DNA of 51,312 bases from Bacillus sp. 103mf (GTDB lineage: Bacteria > Bacillota > Bacilli > Bacillales > Bacillaceae_G), in assembly GCF_900116295.1 (NCBI RefSeq), contig NZ_FPAF01000022.1:1-51312 (forward strand), read 5' to 3'. Of the stretch, positions 19,939 to 29,928 are shown one piece after another (position 1 is the first letter of the stretch; each line of letters starts with the position of its first letter). The notes beneath the pieces were generated by a model. It did no database searches, had not been told where the DNA came from, and saw nothing but the letters and a program-made list of their open reading frames with translations. Made by a program: the position numbers and the translations under genes.

Positions 19939-20588
19939 TTCCGAGGTCCCCCTAACTTCTTTTTTATAAGTTCCCAAATTAGGAATATATGCTTCTTCAT
20001 TTTCTTGAAATATTTCAAAAGTCCTGCTTGTCTCTGTATAAAAATTTTAACATGATTAGGGAGAGGTTTCCATATAACAAGGCAAACAAATCGAACAGGG
20101 ATGAAAATAATTTTCCATACTAAACGTAATATTGCTATAATAACTTTCCACAAACCGGTTCCAATTCCAATTAAAAGACGAAATAAAAATAGCACAAATG
20201 CTATAATTAAATGAATCAAAATCGTAATTGGCTTAACAATAAATAATTGGACAACACGAACACAAAAATAAAATGTTTGAACAAAAATGTAAATTAAAAG
20301 GTTTAATACTTTCATGTACAATGACTTTAACAAACTTTGATATGCTGCAAAACCACAAAGTAATGCTAAAAATACATACATACGTAACTCTGCTTCATTT
20401 ACAAGTAACAATACATAGAACACAGCGAGAGCTTGGCCAATCCAAAATAAAATATCATAAATAAATACGAGCCAACGCTTTCGCTCCCCGCGCTTCAAAA
20501 AACGATGATATGTATCTAAAGCTGCTCCAAGCGAAGCGCCCATCCCAATCATTGAAAGCATTGTATATAATTGAACCGTTAAGCTCAT
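19935..20588 (-). CDS. yabQ: Spore cortex biosynthesis protein YabQ
   Basis: Polytopic membrane protein needed for cortex formation in B. subtilis, made under sigma-E in the mother cell. At 217 aa it has several hydrophobic helices (about 5-25, 37-57, 66-85, then a long run at 95-160) and a Lys-rich end. The ATG at 20588 overlaps the yabP stop as ATGA; the 3' end overlaps divIC. Identification rests on the yabP-yabQ-divIC order and the membrane profile. Confidence 0.9.
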   Translation of the reverse strand: MSLTVQLYTMLSMIGMGASLGAALDTYHRFLKRGERKRWLVFIYDILFWIGQALAVFYVLLLVNEAELRMYVFLALLCGFAAYQSLLKSLYMKVLNLLIYIFVQTFYFCVRVVQLFIVKPITILIHLIIAFVLFLFRLLIGIGTGLWKVIIAILRLVWKIIFIPVRFVCLVIWKPLPNHVKIFIQRQAGLLKYFKKMKKHIFLIWELIKKKLGGPRK

Positions 20589-20875
20589 TTAAACAACTTG
20601 CTAAAGAATCCTTTAGCTTTCTCCCCTTGATGCTCGTCAATGTAAGCCATCTCATATATTTTCCCTTTAATGGACACAAGCCCTTTTTCAACATCAAGGT
20701 TTTTCATTTGTAGATTTTGACCACGTATCGTTAAAAAGCCCATAACTGTTTCTAACAAAAATTCTTCACTATCAAAACTTTCTACTTGCTTGACTCCTGT
20801 AATATCAAGAACACGTCTTCCTTTCATTACGATATCATGTTCTACAGTAACATTTTGTTGATTAGAAGACGACAT
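20585..20875 (-). CDS. yabP: Sporulation protein YabP
   Basis: A 96-aa YabP/YqfC-family protein, required with YabQ for cortex assembly. It has the family core KGRRVLDITGVKQVESFD, ETVMGFLTIRGQNLQMKNLD and FSKLFK at the end. Start chosen at ATG 20875 (MSSSNQQN) with AAAGGATA 6 bases upstream. A GTG at 20893 behind GGGGGG, or the ATG at 20899, would add 6 or 8 residues. A sigma-E-like -10 lies about 50 bp upstream. Confidence 0.92.
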   Translation of the reverse strand: MSSSNQQNVTVEHDIVMKGRRVLDITGVKQVESFDSEEFLLETVMGFLTIRGQNLQMKNLDVEKGLVSIKGKIYEMAYIDEHQGEKAKGFFSKLFK

Positions 20876-20924
20876 TGAATATCCTTTGTTCACGTCCATC
20901 CCCCCATAACTTTATACTAGTATC

Positions 20925-20932
20925 AATGTATG
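20925..20932 (-). promoter_or_regulatory. sigma-E-type -10 element for yabP-yabQ
   Basis: On the minus strand CATACATT matches the sigma-E -10 consensus (CATACANT). It sits about 50 bp upstream of yabP, which is known to be sigma-E-dependent in B. subtilis. The -35 at the right distance (TCTAAAT) is a poor match. Confidence 0.5.
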
Positions 20933-20947
20933 AGGGGACAAAATTAT

Positions 20948-21229
20948 TTAGAACAAGCTATCTTCCGCTTTTACTTCAACTTTCTCTTCACGAACAACAG
21001 TATATAAGTTTGCAGCATCTTCTTTTTTTGTCGTTTCTTTTAATTCATTAATTTTTACCGTAACAACTTTTTGACCAAAACGAATCGTTAATTCATCTTC
21101 TACCTTTACAGTCGAGCTTGCTTTCGCAGCTTGACCATTAATCATAATTCGACCTTGATCTGCAACTTCTTTTGCTAGTGTTCTTCTTTTGATAAGACGA
21201 GAAACTTTTAAAAATTTATCTAAACGCAT
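20948..21229 (-). CDS. rqcP: Ribosome quality-control protein RqcP (S4 domain)
   Basis: A small S4-domain RNA-binding protein (93 aa), RqcP/YabO in B. subtilis, which works with RqcH on stalled 50S subunits to add C-terminal alanine tails. The S4 domain [20 protein letters not shown] covers the N-terminal half, followed by RIMINGQ and an acidic C-terminus. The ATG at 21229 follows mazG by 12 bp, with yabM-mazG-rqcP in one unit. Confidence 0.94.
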   Translation of the reverse strand: MRLDKFLKVSRLIKRRTLAKEVADQGRIMINGQAAKASSTVKVEDELTIRFGQKVVTVKINELKETTKKEDAANLYTVVREEKVEVKAEDSLF

Positions 21230-21241
21230 AACGACTCCCCC

Positions 21242-22705
21242 TTATTCATTCTCTATTCGCTTTGCTTCTTCCCATAATGCATCGAGCTCTTTTAAAGAAA
21301 GACCTTTCATTTCCTTCCCTATACTAGCAACCCTTGCTTCCATATATAAAAAACGGCTCATAAATTTTTCATTTGTTTTATGAAGCGCTTCTTCTGGATT
21401 GATTTTATAATAGCGAGCAATATTTACAAATGCAAATACCAAATCACCAAATTCCGCCAACATTTTCTCTTCATCCATAGCTATCACTTCACGTTGAAAC
21501 TCTTCCCATTCCTCATCTACTTTTTCCATCATTGGCTTGACATTATCCCAATCAAATCCAACCTTCGCTGCCTCTTTTTGAATTTCATAAGCACGCATTA
21601 ACTGTGGTAAACTCTTCGGAATACCTGATAAGATAGACTCTTTTACATTTCCTTTTTCTTGTTTCTTAATTTCTTCCCAATTCGTAACAACATCATCAGC
21701 GGTCTCTACACTAACATCTCCGAATACGTGAGGATGACGGCGTACCATTTTTTCAGACAACGTGTGAATGACATCGTCAATCGAGAACCAACCTTCATCT
21801 TCACCAATTTGTGCATGAAGCATAACTTGCAAGAGCACATCACCAAGTTCTTCAATAAGGTGATCGTCATCTTCCTCATCGATAGCCTCTAATACTTCAT
21901 ATGCTTCTTCAATTAAATATTTCTTTAACGTTTGGTGCGTTTGTTTTTTATCCCACGGGCATCCGTTTGGTCCGCGTAGTTCTGCGATAATACCGCGTAA
22001 TACATCAAATTCTTGATATAATAATTGTCGATTTAACACTGGTGGCACATACACACTCGTTAAATTATTAAGCTCTGCCTCATGATCTAATAAATAGAGC
22101 GGCACTTTCTTCACTTGTTCAAATGATGTTCCAGCCGCAGTCACAATATATACTTCATAATCATCCGGAAGCATTTCCATTAATGTTAGTTTGACCTCAG
22201 ATGCAATAAATGCATCATACACTTGGCAGAAAATCAAGTGCTGACGAAGCTCTAATTGTCCTCTTTCAAATGACGTCGCATCAATCAATTGAAATCCTTC
22301 AATTGGATCAATTTTCAAACTTGCAAACATTGGGTCTAAAAAGCTTTGTCCACCCTCGACACGCACAACAATATTCTCTTTTTCTCCTTTTTGTAACAAA
22401 AGTTGTACAGTACGTTCTGCCACGAGCGGATGACCCGGAACTGCATATAAAACATCTGTCTCCTTAGCTTTTTGAATCAATGTATTAGAAATTGTTTCAT
22501 ACACTTCTTCAAATGTATCATATGCTTCATATATAGCATCAAACGATGTGTATAATACACCTTCTTTCTCGAGTTCCTCTATAACTGGGTGCTCTTTTGT
22601 TCGAACATACATATGTGCTGCTTCTTTCACTTTTCGATATACACCCATTGTAAGCTGATCTAATTCACCAGCTCCTAATCCTACAATCGTAATTGTTCTT
22701 TTCAT
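21242..22705 (-). CDS. mazG: Tetrapyrrole methylase-MazG fusion (YabN)
   Basis: Two-domain protein of 487 aa. The N-terminal part is a SAM-dependent methylase-like domain (ITIVGLGAGELDQLTMG, DVLYAVPGHPLVAE, GGQSFLDPMFA). The C-terminal part is a MazG NTP pyrophosphohydrolase (RGPNGCPWDKKQTHQTL, EEAYEVLEAI, EELGDVLLQVMLHAQI, with metal-binding Glu/Asp). Start ATG at 22705 has GAGGTGG upstream; GTG at 22714 is less likely. MazG clears abnormal nucleotides; the role of the methylase part is unknown. Confidence 0.95.
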   Translation of the reverse strand: MKRTITIVGLGAGELDQLTMGVYRKVKEAAHMYVRTKEHPVIEELEKEGVLYTSFDAIYEAYDTFEEVYETISNTLIQKAKETDVLYAVPGHPLVAERTVQLLLQKGEKENIVVRVEGGQSFLDPMFASLKIDPIEGFQLIDATSFERGQLELRQHLIFCQVYDAFIASEVKLTLMEMLPDDYEVYIVTAAGTSFEQVKKVPLYLLDHEAELNNLTSVYVPPVLNRQLLYQEFDVLRGIIAELRGPNGCPWDKKQTHQTLKKYLIEEAYEVLEAIDEEDDDHLIEELGDVLLQVMLHAQIGEDEGWFSIDDVIHTLSEKMVRRHPHVFGDVSVETADDVVTNWEEIKKQEKGNVKESILSGIPKSLPQLMRAYEIQKEAAKVGFDWDNVKPMMEKVDEEWEEFQREVIAMDEEKMLAEFGDLVFAFVNIARYYKINPEEALHKTNEKFMSRFLYMEARVASIGKEMKGLSLKELDALWEEAKRIENE

Positions 22706-22716
22706 AATGCCCACCT

Positions 22717-24324
22717 CTATCCACTCTTCTTCAGCGAAGTTTGTACTTTTTCATGTTTCATAACCGCCCCAAGTTCCTGCGCTGTAAATACTTGTAGCTT
22801 TAAAATTAAAAATACGTATAGTAAACCACCAACACCGACACATAGTAACGCTTGAATCGCCGCCAATCCTCTATGCGCCTCGTTAGCTTGTAATCCAAAC
22901 CTCTCAAACATATACATAAATCCAGCAAGCACTAACACCATACTTAATGCTCCGATTGTTACACCTACAATGGGTTTTTTCTGTATAAGTGGCTCATTAA
23001 CAACTTGAATCAGTAATACACTATTCAATATAGCAATACACAACAACGCAATCACAGTTGCAATGGCTGCACCGATCACACCAAAATATGGAACAAACAT
23101 ACAATTTAGTAACAATTTCACACATGCGCCAATTACAACAAACAAGGCTGGTTTTACGGTTTGTCCTAATCCCTGCAAAATAGATGCAGTTGTAATTGCT
23201 AATGAACTAAACAGAATAGAAATAGCTAAAATTCCCAGCACAACAGAGCCGTTGCCATTTGCAAATAGCATAATATTTGTTGGACGAATGATACTCGCAA
23301 GTCCTAATGATGCAGCAAGTCCAATTACAAATGTAATTTTAATTGCTAGCTGTATTTTTTCGCGAATGAACACTTGATCTCCTCTCTCTTTTGCAGCTGT
23401 AATCATTGGGATTAAAGAAAGTGAAAACGATGTTGTCACGACCGTCCCAAGCTGCATAAGAGGAATACTGCGATCATATACACCCTTTAACATCTTTGCT
23501 ATTTCTACCGGTTCTCCATTCTGAACAAGTAAGCTATAAAGTGAAATAGAATCTGCCATTTGTATAAAAATTAACACTAAGTTACTAACACAAATCGCAA
23601 TCCCTTGCCAAAACAACGTACGAATAATGGTCTTTTTATTTGAAATACCTTTCAAGCTTTGCAGAAAAATAGAACAAAAGTTCTTTCGCAAATAGAACAG
23701 CAATACAATCACACCAATAAAACCACCTGCTATAGAGCCAAACATAGCACCTGCTCCCACCGTATATAAATCAAACCCTTTTTTTATAAGGAATAATGAT
23801 AAGAATACGATAATGGATACGCGAATCGTTTGTTCTATTACCTGTGATACAGCTGTTGGTATCATATTTCCAAATCCTTGGAAATAACCTCGTGCTACCG
23901 AAAGAAATGGCATTAATAAAAAAGAAAATGCAATAACACAAATTAGCTTTTCTAAATTAGCATCTCCCATTAAAGATGCAATTGTATGTGCACCGAAAAA
24001 TAATACACTACATCCTATGATCCCAATAGCTAATAAAAACCAAAAAGAAATACATATAATGGCCTCTGCTTCTTTCCGTTCTCCTCGCTCTAAACGTTCT
24101 GCAATCATTTTTGAAATAATGATTGGAAAACCATATGTCGCTAAAATTAAACAAAACCCGTAAAACGGGTAAATTTGCTGATAAATATAAAAACCAATAT
24201 CACCAGCTATATTTTGATATGGAATACGGTAAAAGGCGCTTAATACTTTTGTAACAAAGCTCGCAATTGTTAATATAATTGCTCCGCGCCAAAAAGCGTG
24301 GTACTTCTTCGTCTCCATAACCAT
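22717..24324 (-). CDS. yabM: Polysaccharide flippase of the MOP/SpoVB type (YabM)
   Basis: A 535-aa polytopic membrane protein with about 14 hydrophobic helices. It belongs to the MOP flippase superfamily near SpoVB/MurJ: GAIILTIASFVTKVLSAFYR at the start and FPIIISKMIAERLERGE follow the family. It probably moves lipid-linked sugar or cell-wall precursor; the substrate is not shown. Start ATG at 24324 has GGGAGA 4-5 bases upstream. The open frame to 24498 runs through promoter/terminator DNA and is not coding. It overlaps nothing and is 11 bp from mazG. Confidence 0.9.
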   Translation of the reverse strand: MVMETKKYHAFWRGAIILTIASFVTKVLSAFYRIPYQNIAGDIGFYIYQQIYPFYGFCLILATYGFPIIISKMIAERLERGERKEAEAIICISFWFLLAIGIIGCSVLFFGAHTIASLMGDANLEKLICVIAFSFLLMPFLSVARGYFQGFGNMIPTAVSQVIEQTIRVSIIVFLSLFLIKKGFDLYTVGAGAMFGSIAGGFIGVIVLLFYLRKNFCSIFLQSLKGISNKKTIIRTLFWQGIAICVSNLVLIFIQMADSISLYSLLVQNGEPVEIAKMLKGVYDRSIPLMQLGTVVTTSFSLSLIPMITAAKERGDQVFIREKIQLAIKITFVIGLAASLGLASIIRPTNIMLFANGNGSVVLGILAISILFSSLAITTASILQGLGQTVKPALFVVIGACVKLLLNCMFVPYFGVIGAAIATVIALLCIAILNSVLLIQVVNEPLIQKKPIVGVTIGALSMVLVLAGFMYMFERFGLQANEAHRGLAAIQALLCVGVGGLLYVFLILKLQVFTAQELGAVMKHEKVQTSLKKSG

Positions 24325-24410
24325 GCAATCTCCCTTTTTTTCTATACTCATCCTACGTATTATATCACAAAGAAAAAAACAGCTTTCGACTTTCAATGTG
24401 ATCATATAAA

Positions 24411-24433
24411 AAAGGTAGCAAAATGCTACCTTT
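24411..24433 (-). terminator. Second terminator after spoVT
   Basis: AAAGGTAGCA (24411-24420), loop AAA, TGCTACCTTT (24424-24433), then a T run on the minus strand. It lies downstream of the bcr1-relic hairpin, giving spoVT two hairpins in series. Confidence 0.8.
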
Positions 24434-24478
24434 ACATAGATATATAATTCCACGGTACATTGCGGTGTATCATGAAGC

Positions 24479-24556
24479 TTAACCGCCCGTAGAAACACAG
24501 GTGGGATCAGTTAACCATCAGTGAAAAAACACTCACTGATGGTTAGCTAAGCTTTA
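24479..24556 (-). repeat. Degenerate bcr1 with hairpin, abutting spoVT stop
   Basis: The string AACCGCCCGTAGAAACAC and the perfect 12-bp hairpin TAACCATCAGTG/CACTGATGGTTA (24512-24523, 24534-24545) correspond to the bcr1 half after the long stem. The terminal TTTAT includes the spoVT stop codon (24554-24556), as at spoIIE. The other half is missing. The hairpin probably works as a terminator. Confidence 0.6.
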
Positions 24557-25090
24557 TTGTTCCATTTGTTTTGCTAGGAAGCTTGCTGCTGTATCCACAG
24601 CTTTATGTTCTACATCACTAATGATTCCTTCTTTTGAAAAAATAATAACAGCTCCAATCGGATCGCCATTTGCAATAATTGGACCGATTGTATAAGATTG
24701 TACCTTTTCAGCCACTCCATCGATAATAGAAATTTCACTTTCATCTGTCATGACAACTGATTTGCGTTCTTCCATTGCTTTCTCAACTAAATCCCCAACG
24801 CTTTTATTTAAGTATTCTTTTTTTGACACGCCAGAGACAGCGATAATTGAATCGCGGTCACAAACAAGTACATTATGTCCTAAACTATCATATAGAGCAT
24901 CTGCATATTCCTTAGCAAAATCACCTAATTCGCTAATTGGAGAATATTTCTTTAAAATAACTTCTCCATCGCGATCAACAAAAATTTCTAACGGGTCACC
25001 TTCCCGAATACGGAGAGTTCTGCGAATTTCTTTCGGGATAACAACCCTTCCTAAATCATCAATTCGACGTACAATTCCAGTTGCTTTCAT
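24554..25090 (-). CDS. spoVT: Stage V sporulation regulator SpoVT
   Basis: AbrB-family transcription factor that acts in the forespore under sigma-G and fine-tunes late sporulation genes. At 178 aa it matches B. subtilis. An N-terminal AbrB swapped-hairpin DNA-binding domain (MKATGIVRRIDDLGRVVIPK to about residue 50) is followed by a GAF-like domain (about 60-175). ATG at 25090. A sigma-G-like promoter lies about 80 bp upstream, and two hairpins follow the stop. Confidence 0.97.
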   Translation of the reverse strand: MKATGIVRRIDDLGRVVIPKEIRRTLRIREGDPLEIFVDRDGEVILKKYSPISELGDFAKEYADALYDSLGHNVLVCDRDSIIAVSGVSKKEYLNKSVGDLVEKAMEERKSVVMTDESEISIIDGVAEKVQSYTIGPIIANGDPIGAVIIFSKEGIISDVEHKAVDTAASFLAKQMEQ

Positions 25091-25169
25091 TCTAATGCTG
25101 CCTCACTTTCTACTGATGATAAAAGTGGTGCTTTTACCTGTTCATGTAAAAACCACCAACTATTAAGCA

Positions 25170-25198
25170 TAGTATTTTACACATTAGTTCTTCTATAC
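25170..25198 (-). promoter_or_regulatory. spoVT promoter, sigma-G type
   Basis: On the minus strand GTATA (25198-25194), a 17-bp spacer and AATACTA (25176-25170) match the sigma-G pattern (GNATA, about 17 bp, CATNNTA) with one mismatch. It is upstream of spoVT, a known sigma-G gene. Confidence 0.55.
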
Positions 25199-25225
25199 AC
25201 GCCGAATTGTATTTTTTATTCTTAT

Positions 25226-28200
25226 TTAAGCATTTATCTCTTCTTTTTTCACGTCTTTTAAACCTTTTAATAAATTTTCAGCGATTGTAAGCCACTTTGC
25301 TACTTCTATTTCACGCACATTCATCACAATTTTCAAACGGGAACCTTCCATACCAAGGCCAATCATACGCCCAAAACTGCTACCAAGCATAAATAATTTT
25401 CCACCATCAATATTTTGACTAGCCTTTTCTGAAAATAGCAGTGTCACTTCTTGTTTCATTTGCTTAATCAATTCGATTCCCTCTTGCATCGCTAGCGCTT
25501 TAATATTCGCGATTTGTAATAAATATCCAACTTCTTGTGGATAGTCACCGAAGCGATCAATCATCTCTTCTTGTAATTCTTCAATATCCTCAATAGTAGA
25601 AACGCCCCTAAATTGCTTATACATCATAATTTTTTGTTTGCTATCGGAAATATACGCATCTGGTAAATATGCATCTACTTCTAGATCAATTTCAACATCA
25701 ATTACTTGCTCTTCTGCACCCGTACCTATCCGCTGTTCAATTGCATCTTTTAACATTTGTGAATATAAATCAAAACCAACGGAATCAATAAAGCCATGCT
25801 GCTCTGCACCTAGTAGATTCCCGGCCCCGCGGATAGATAAATCACGCATAGCAATTTTAAATCCAGATCCTAGCTCTGTAAATTCTTTAATAGCCTGCAA
25901 CCGTTTTTCTGCCACCTCAGATAACACTTTATCACGCTTATACGTGAAATATGCATAGGCAACACGATTAGAACGCCCTACCCGGCCCCGTAACTGATAC
26001 AACTGCGATAATCCCATACGATCTGCATCGAATACAATTAATGTATTTACGTTCGGAATATCAACGCCTGTTTCAATAATCGTTGTACTTACAAGTACAT
26101 CGTGTTGACCCTCTAAGAAAGCAAGCATAACAGATTCTAATTCACTCTCATTCATCTTTCCATGCGCAAAAGTTACACGTGCATCAGGAACAAGCATTGA
26201 AATTTCATCTACTTTTCGCTCAATATCTTCAACGCGGTTGTATAAGAAATATACTTGCCCACCTCTTGCAAGTTCACGTTCAATTGCCTCTCTTATTAAC
26301 GCTGGATTATATTCTACAACATACGTTTGTACCGGAAAACGATTTTCTGGCGGCGTTTCAATAACAGATAAATCACGAACACCTAACATAGACATATGAA
26401 GCGTACGCGGAATTGGTGTCGCTGTTAATGTTAGTACATCAATATTAGCCTTTAATTGCTTAATTTTTTCTTTATGTGTTACACCAAAGCGCTGCTCTTC
26501 ATCAATAATAAGTAATCCTAAATCTTTATATATGACATCCTTTGACAGAAGACGATGTGTACCGATAACAATATCAACAGTGCCATCTTTTAATCCTTTA
26601 ATTGTTTCATTCTGCTGTTTTCTCGTACGAAAGCGACTTAATAACCCAATATTAATTGGATAATCTTGGAAGCGCTCTCGGATTGTTTCATAATGCTGTT
26701 GCGCTAAAATTGTCGTCGGTACTAAAATCGCAACTTGTTTTTCATCCATAATTGCTTTAAAAGCAGCACGAATTGCTACTTCAGTTTTTCCATATCCAAC
26801 GTCACCGCAAAGCAAACGATCCATCGGACGACCGCGCTCCATATCCTTCTTAATTTCTGCAATTGAGCGTAACTGATCTTCCGTTTCTTGATAAGGGAAT
26901 GATGATTCAAATTCCTGTTGCTCAGAAGTATCCGGAGTAAACGCGTATCCTTTTGATGCTTCGCGCTCTGCATACAGCTTAATTAAATCATCCGCAATAT
27001 CTTGAACAGATTTTTCTACCTTTGTCTTAACTTTCTTCCAATCATTTCCACCAAGCTTGTAAATTTTCGGATCTTTCCCTTCAGATCCTACATACTTTTG
27101 CACCTGGTCAATTTGTTCAATTGGAACGTATAACTTATCATTTCCTTGATATTTGATATGCAAATAATCTTTATGGACACCATTAATTTCTAATGTTTCA
27201 ATTCCTAAAAATTTACCGATACCGTGATTTACGTGAACAACATAATCACCAACTTTTAATTCAGAGTAACTTTTAATTCTCTCTGCATTCGAAAGTTTTT
27301 GCTTACGCTGTGATTTTTTTACCTTTTTATTAAATAATTCTTTTTCGGTAATAATCGCAAGCTTTTGCATCGGCATTTCAAAACCTGCATGTAAGTCACC
27401 CACCATAACTTGAATACGACCTGGGAGCAATACCTCTGTTCCTTCAATAATATCTGCTTCAATATCATAATCATTTAAAATGTGCTGCAATTTCTTTGTT
27501 CGTTCTTCATTTGCACCTAATACAACCGTTGTAAAACGACTTTTCGTCCATCTATCAATTTCTGTTTTTAACAAATTCATTTGACCGTGAAAGTCTTGCA
27601 TCGTTTTACATGTCAGATTCACAATGTTTTGCGGTTGTGTATGCGGAATGTGGCGTAAAAACAAAGTTAAGTACAAGAATTTTCGTTTTTTATGGTTCAA
27701 AAATTGTGCAAAATTATGAGAAAAAGTTAAATCTTGAACAATTGCACCTTCTCCAAGAAGCGATATATACCATTCTGCTTCCTCTGTTTCTAAATGCTCT
27801 GCTGTTTCCTGAATTCGAGAGACCTCATCTAGAATAACAACACCATTTTCCGGTAAATATTCTATTAGACTAGCAGGTTCATTATAAAATAAAGATAAAT
27901 ATTTAAACATCTGCTCAATGGTCTGTCCATTTTTCAATAATTCTAACTCATATGTAACAGTTTCTAATATTATTGTTTTTAGCTTCTCATCAGATACTTT
28001 TTTTATTGTATTAGCTAAACTTGATTCTAACTTCTGAATTCCAAATGCTAGTTCTTCTTTAGAAAATACAAATTCTGTAGCTGGGCCAAATGATATTTTA
28101 TCCATCTTCTCCTGTGAGCGCTGTTCTTCTACAGTAAAGGAACGGATGGAATCTACTTCGGTATCAAAAAATTCAATACGAATTGGTAATTCTTCCGTTA

Positions 28201-28756
28201 ATGGATAGATGTCTAATATTCCACCGCGAACACTAAATTCTCCAGGAGCTTCTACCATAGATTTACGTTCATATCCCATAGTCGTTAACACGTGAAACAG
28301 TTCATCAAGATCGATTTCTTGTCCCATTTTTAATTCAATTTGCTGTTTCTTCCACATCTCTTTTCTTGGTAAAAACCGGCGCAAACCAGCAACAGGAGCC
28401 ACAATAATTCCACTTTCTCCAGCCGCTAAGCGATTCAGCACTTCAATGCGCTGCGCCTTCAATTCTGGGCTCGCAACACCGATTTCTGATGCAATAGATT
28501 CATTTACAGGATATAACCAAACATCCTGCTCTCCAATTAATGAAACCAAATCCTCATATACTTTTTGCGCTTGATATAAATTATGTGTGATAACAAGCTG
28601 TGACTGCTTTGTTTTTTTATATAAACTAGCCATTAATAATGAACGAGAAGAGGTTGCCATACCTGAGATAAGCTGTTCTTTTAAACCTTCTTCTAATCCA
28701 TCTATAATTGATCGTATTTCTTTATTTTCGTAAAATTGCTCTAGTAAACCTATCAT
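25226..28756 (-). CDS. mfd: Transcription-repair coupling factor Mfd
   Basis: ATP-driven translocase that removes stalled RNA polymerase and recruits UvrA. At 1176 aa it matches B. subtilis (1177). Order: UvrB-like N-terminal domains (about 1-350), RNAP-interacting domain (about 495-575, [14 protein letters not shown]), helicase lobes with Walker [12 protein letters not shown] and DEEQRFG, TRG motif region [15 protein letters not shown], and C-terminal D7 domain. ATG at 28756 has GAGGAG upstream. It stands alone between fin and spoVT, as in B. subtilis. Confidence 0.98.
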   Translation of the reverse strand: MIGLLEQFYENKEIRSIIDGLEEGLKEQLISGMATSSRSLLMASLYKKTKQSQLVITHNLYQAQKVYEDLVSLIGEQDVWLYPVNESIASEIGVASPELKAQRIEVLNRLAAGESGIIVAPVAGLRRFLPRKEMWKKQQIELKMGQEIDLDELFHVLTTMGYERKSMVEAPGEFSVRGGILDIYPLTEELPIRIEFFDTEVDSIRSFTVEEQRSQEKMDKISFGPATEFVFSKEELAFGIQKLESSLANTIKKVSDEKLKTIILETVTYELELLKNGQTIEQMFKYLSLFYNEPASLIEYLPENGVVILDEVSRIQETAEHLETEEAEWYISLLGEGAIVQDLTFSHNFAQFLNHKKRKFLYLTLFLRHIPHTQPQNIVNLTCKTMQDFHGQMNLLKTEIDRWTKSRFTTVVLGANEERTKKLQHILNDYDIEADIIEGTEVLLPGRIQVMVGDLHAGFEMPMQKLAIITEKELFNKKVKKSQRKQKLSNAERIKSYSELKVGDYVVHVNHGIGKFLGIETLEINGVHKDYLHIKYQGNDKLYVPIEQIDQVQKYVGSEGKDPKIYKLGGNDWKKVKTKVEKSVQDIADDLIKLYAEREASKGYAFTPDTSEQQEFESSFPYQETEDQLRSIAEIKKDMERGRPMDRLLCGDVGYGKTEVAIRAAFKAIMDEKQVAILVPTTILAQQHYETIRERFQDYPINIGLLSRFRTRKQQNETIKGLKDGTVDIVIGTHRLLSKDVIYKDLGLLIIDEEQRFGVTHKEKIKQLKANIDVLTLTATPIPRTLHMSMLGVRDLSVIETPPENRFPVQTYVVEYNPALIREAIERELARGGQVYFLYNRVEDIERKVDEISMLVPDARVTFAHGKMNESELESVMLAFLEGQHDVLVSTTIIETGVDIPNVNTLIVFDADRMGLSQLYQLRGRVGRSNRVAYAYFTYKRDKVLSEVAEKRLQAIKEFTELGSGFKIAMRDLSIRGAGNLLGAEQHGFIDSVGFDLYSQMLKDAIEQRIGTGAEEQVIDVEIDLEVDAYLPDAYISDSKQKIMMYKQFRGVSTIEDIEELQEEMIDRFGDYPQEVGYLLQIANIKALAMQEGIELIKQMKQEVTLLFSEKASQNIDGGKLFMLGSSFGRMIGLGMEGSRLKIVMNVREIEVAKWLTIAENLLKGLKDVKKEEINA

Positions 28757-28884
28757 TTTTCAAAACTCCTCTCAACATAAAGAGCAAGCTACTATATTTT
28801 ATGCAAATATTTCGGAAAAAGAAAACAGAAAAATGCTTTGGACAAGCCAAAGCGAAGCATTACATCCTATCCCTCATAGCTGTA

Positions 28885-29012
28885 AGCCTCTCATCTTCAT
28901 ATTTAGAAAAGAGAAGGGCGGAAGTTCTCCCCTATTATAAAGGGACAATGTGTTCAACTAACTATTGGTAAGAAAAACATACTCTGATAGTTAGTTCATT
29001 TTCATTGTAAGA
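28885..29012 (-). repeat. Degenerate bcr1-like relic between fin and mfd
   Basis: Segments CATCTTCATATTTAGAAAAG, GGGCGGAAG and GTTCAACTAAC, then an imperfect hairpin CTAACTATTGG/CTGATAGTTAG, follow the bcr1 order, including the start of the GC-rich module. The match is weak and interrupted. The hairpin may help end fin transcription. The 245-bp gap has no gene. Confidence 0.4.
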
Positions 29013-29226
29013 ACAGTTCATATTCATAATACTCTGGATAGGATGCGAGCGTTTTTTGACACGATTCACAAATTGTTTTTATATATATATTTCCGTTTTC
29101 ATCAAAATGAATCATTTCTAATCGCTCCTGCTCTGTTAGTTGACCTAGCACAAAGCCGTATACCTTCTCCGCTGTAATACTACCTATCCTATACCCACAA
29201 TGTCTGCAGTAATAATGTCCGTCCAT
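29002..29226 (-). CDS. fin: Anti-sigma-F factor Fin
   Basis: A 74-aa protein (YabK) that inhibits sigma-F late in forespore development to favour sigma-G. Two Cys pairs can bind zinc: CRHC at residues 7-10 and CESC near residues 58-61. The hydrophobic-acidic stretch between, RLEMIHFDENGNIYI, is typical. ATG at 29226 has AGGAGG 6-7 bases upstream. It lies between pth and mfd, the conserved position. I cannot identify a sigma-F promoter upstream with confidence. Confidence 0.92.
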   Translation of the reverse strand: MDGHYYCRHCGYRIGSITAEKVYGFVLGQLTEQERLEMIHFDENGNIYIKTICESCQKTLASYPEYYEYELFLQ

Positions 29227-29297
29227 AATTTCCTCCTAGCGGTACAGTTATTACTATTATGGATATAAATATTAAAAAATATTCCATTTTTGAAATA

Positions 29298-29858
29298 TTA
29301 ATTATTGAAAGTATTCATAACTTGTAAAAATGGAGTTTTCAACCATTCTTCACATGCACTTGCACTTTTTTCAATTGCTCGTTCTACCTCTGGCATCTCA
29401 TCTGCCGTAAAACGTCCTAATACATAATCGACTACTTTCATCCCATTTTTAGGACGATCAATTCCCATACGAATGCGTTGAAATTCCTGTGTTCCTAAAT
29501 GTGCAATCGTTGATTTCACACCGTTATGGCCACCCGCACTACCTTTCATGCGAAGACGTAATTTTCCAACTGGAATATCTAAATCATCATACATCACTAC
29601 AAAGTCTTCAATATCAATTTTATAGTAATCCATAAGTGGACGAATACTTTCTCCAGATAAATTCATATATGTAAGTGGCTTTAATAAAATAACTTTCTCT
29701 CCATTTACAAAACCCGCACCGAATAATCCCTTAAATTTCTGCTCATTTAATGGGATATTCCAACGTTTAGATAATTCATCTATTGCCATGAACCCAATGT
29801 TATGCCTTGTTAATTCATATTCTCTCCCTGGGTTACCAAGTCCTACTATTAATTTCAT
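29298..29858 (-). CDS. pth: Peptidyl-tRNA hydrolase
   Basis: Recycles peptidyl-tRNA released from ribosomes; spoVC in B. subtilis. At 186 aa: [20 protein letters not shown] carries the catalytic His, [32 protein letters not shown] and GHNGVKS follow. ATG at 29858 is the family start; GTG at 29870 would add four residues and its ribosome site is poor. It lies after prs and its terminator, in the prs-pth-fin-mfd order. Confidence 0.97.
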   Translation of the reverse strand: MKLIVGLGNPGREYELTRHNIGFMAIDELSKRWNIPLNEQKFKGLFGAGFVNGEKVILLKPLTYMNLSGESIRPLMDYYKIDIEDFVVMYDDLDIPVGKLRLRMKGSAGGHNGVKSTIAHLGTQEFQRIRMGIDRPKNGMKVVDYVLGRFTADEMPEVERAIEKSASACEEWLKTPFLQVMNTFNN

Positions 29859-29890
29859 TTGTAACACCACTTTCTTTTTTCGATACGAAA

Positions 29891-29916
29891 AGACGTAACC
29901 AACACTGGTTACGTCT
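29891..29916 (-). terminator. glmU-prs terminator
   Basis: AGACGTAACCA (29891-29901) pairs with TGGTTACGTCT (29906-29916), loop of four, followed by TTTTCG on the minus strand. It lies just past the prs stop. Confidence 0.8.
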
Positions 29917-29928
29917 CATTCTATCCAA

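Noticed and set aside
24325-24498. N-terminal extension of yabM by 58 residues
   Set aside because: The extra stretch covers the spoVT terminator and is not like the flippase family; ATG at 24324 has the ribosome site.
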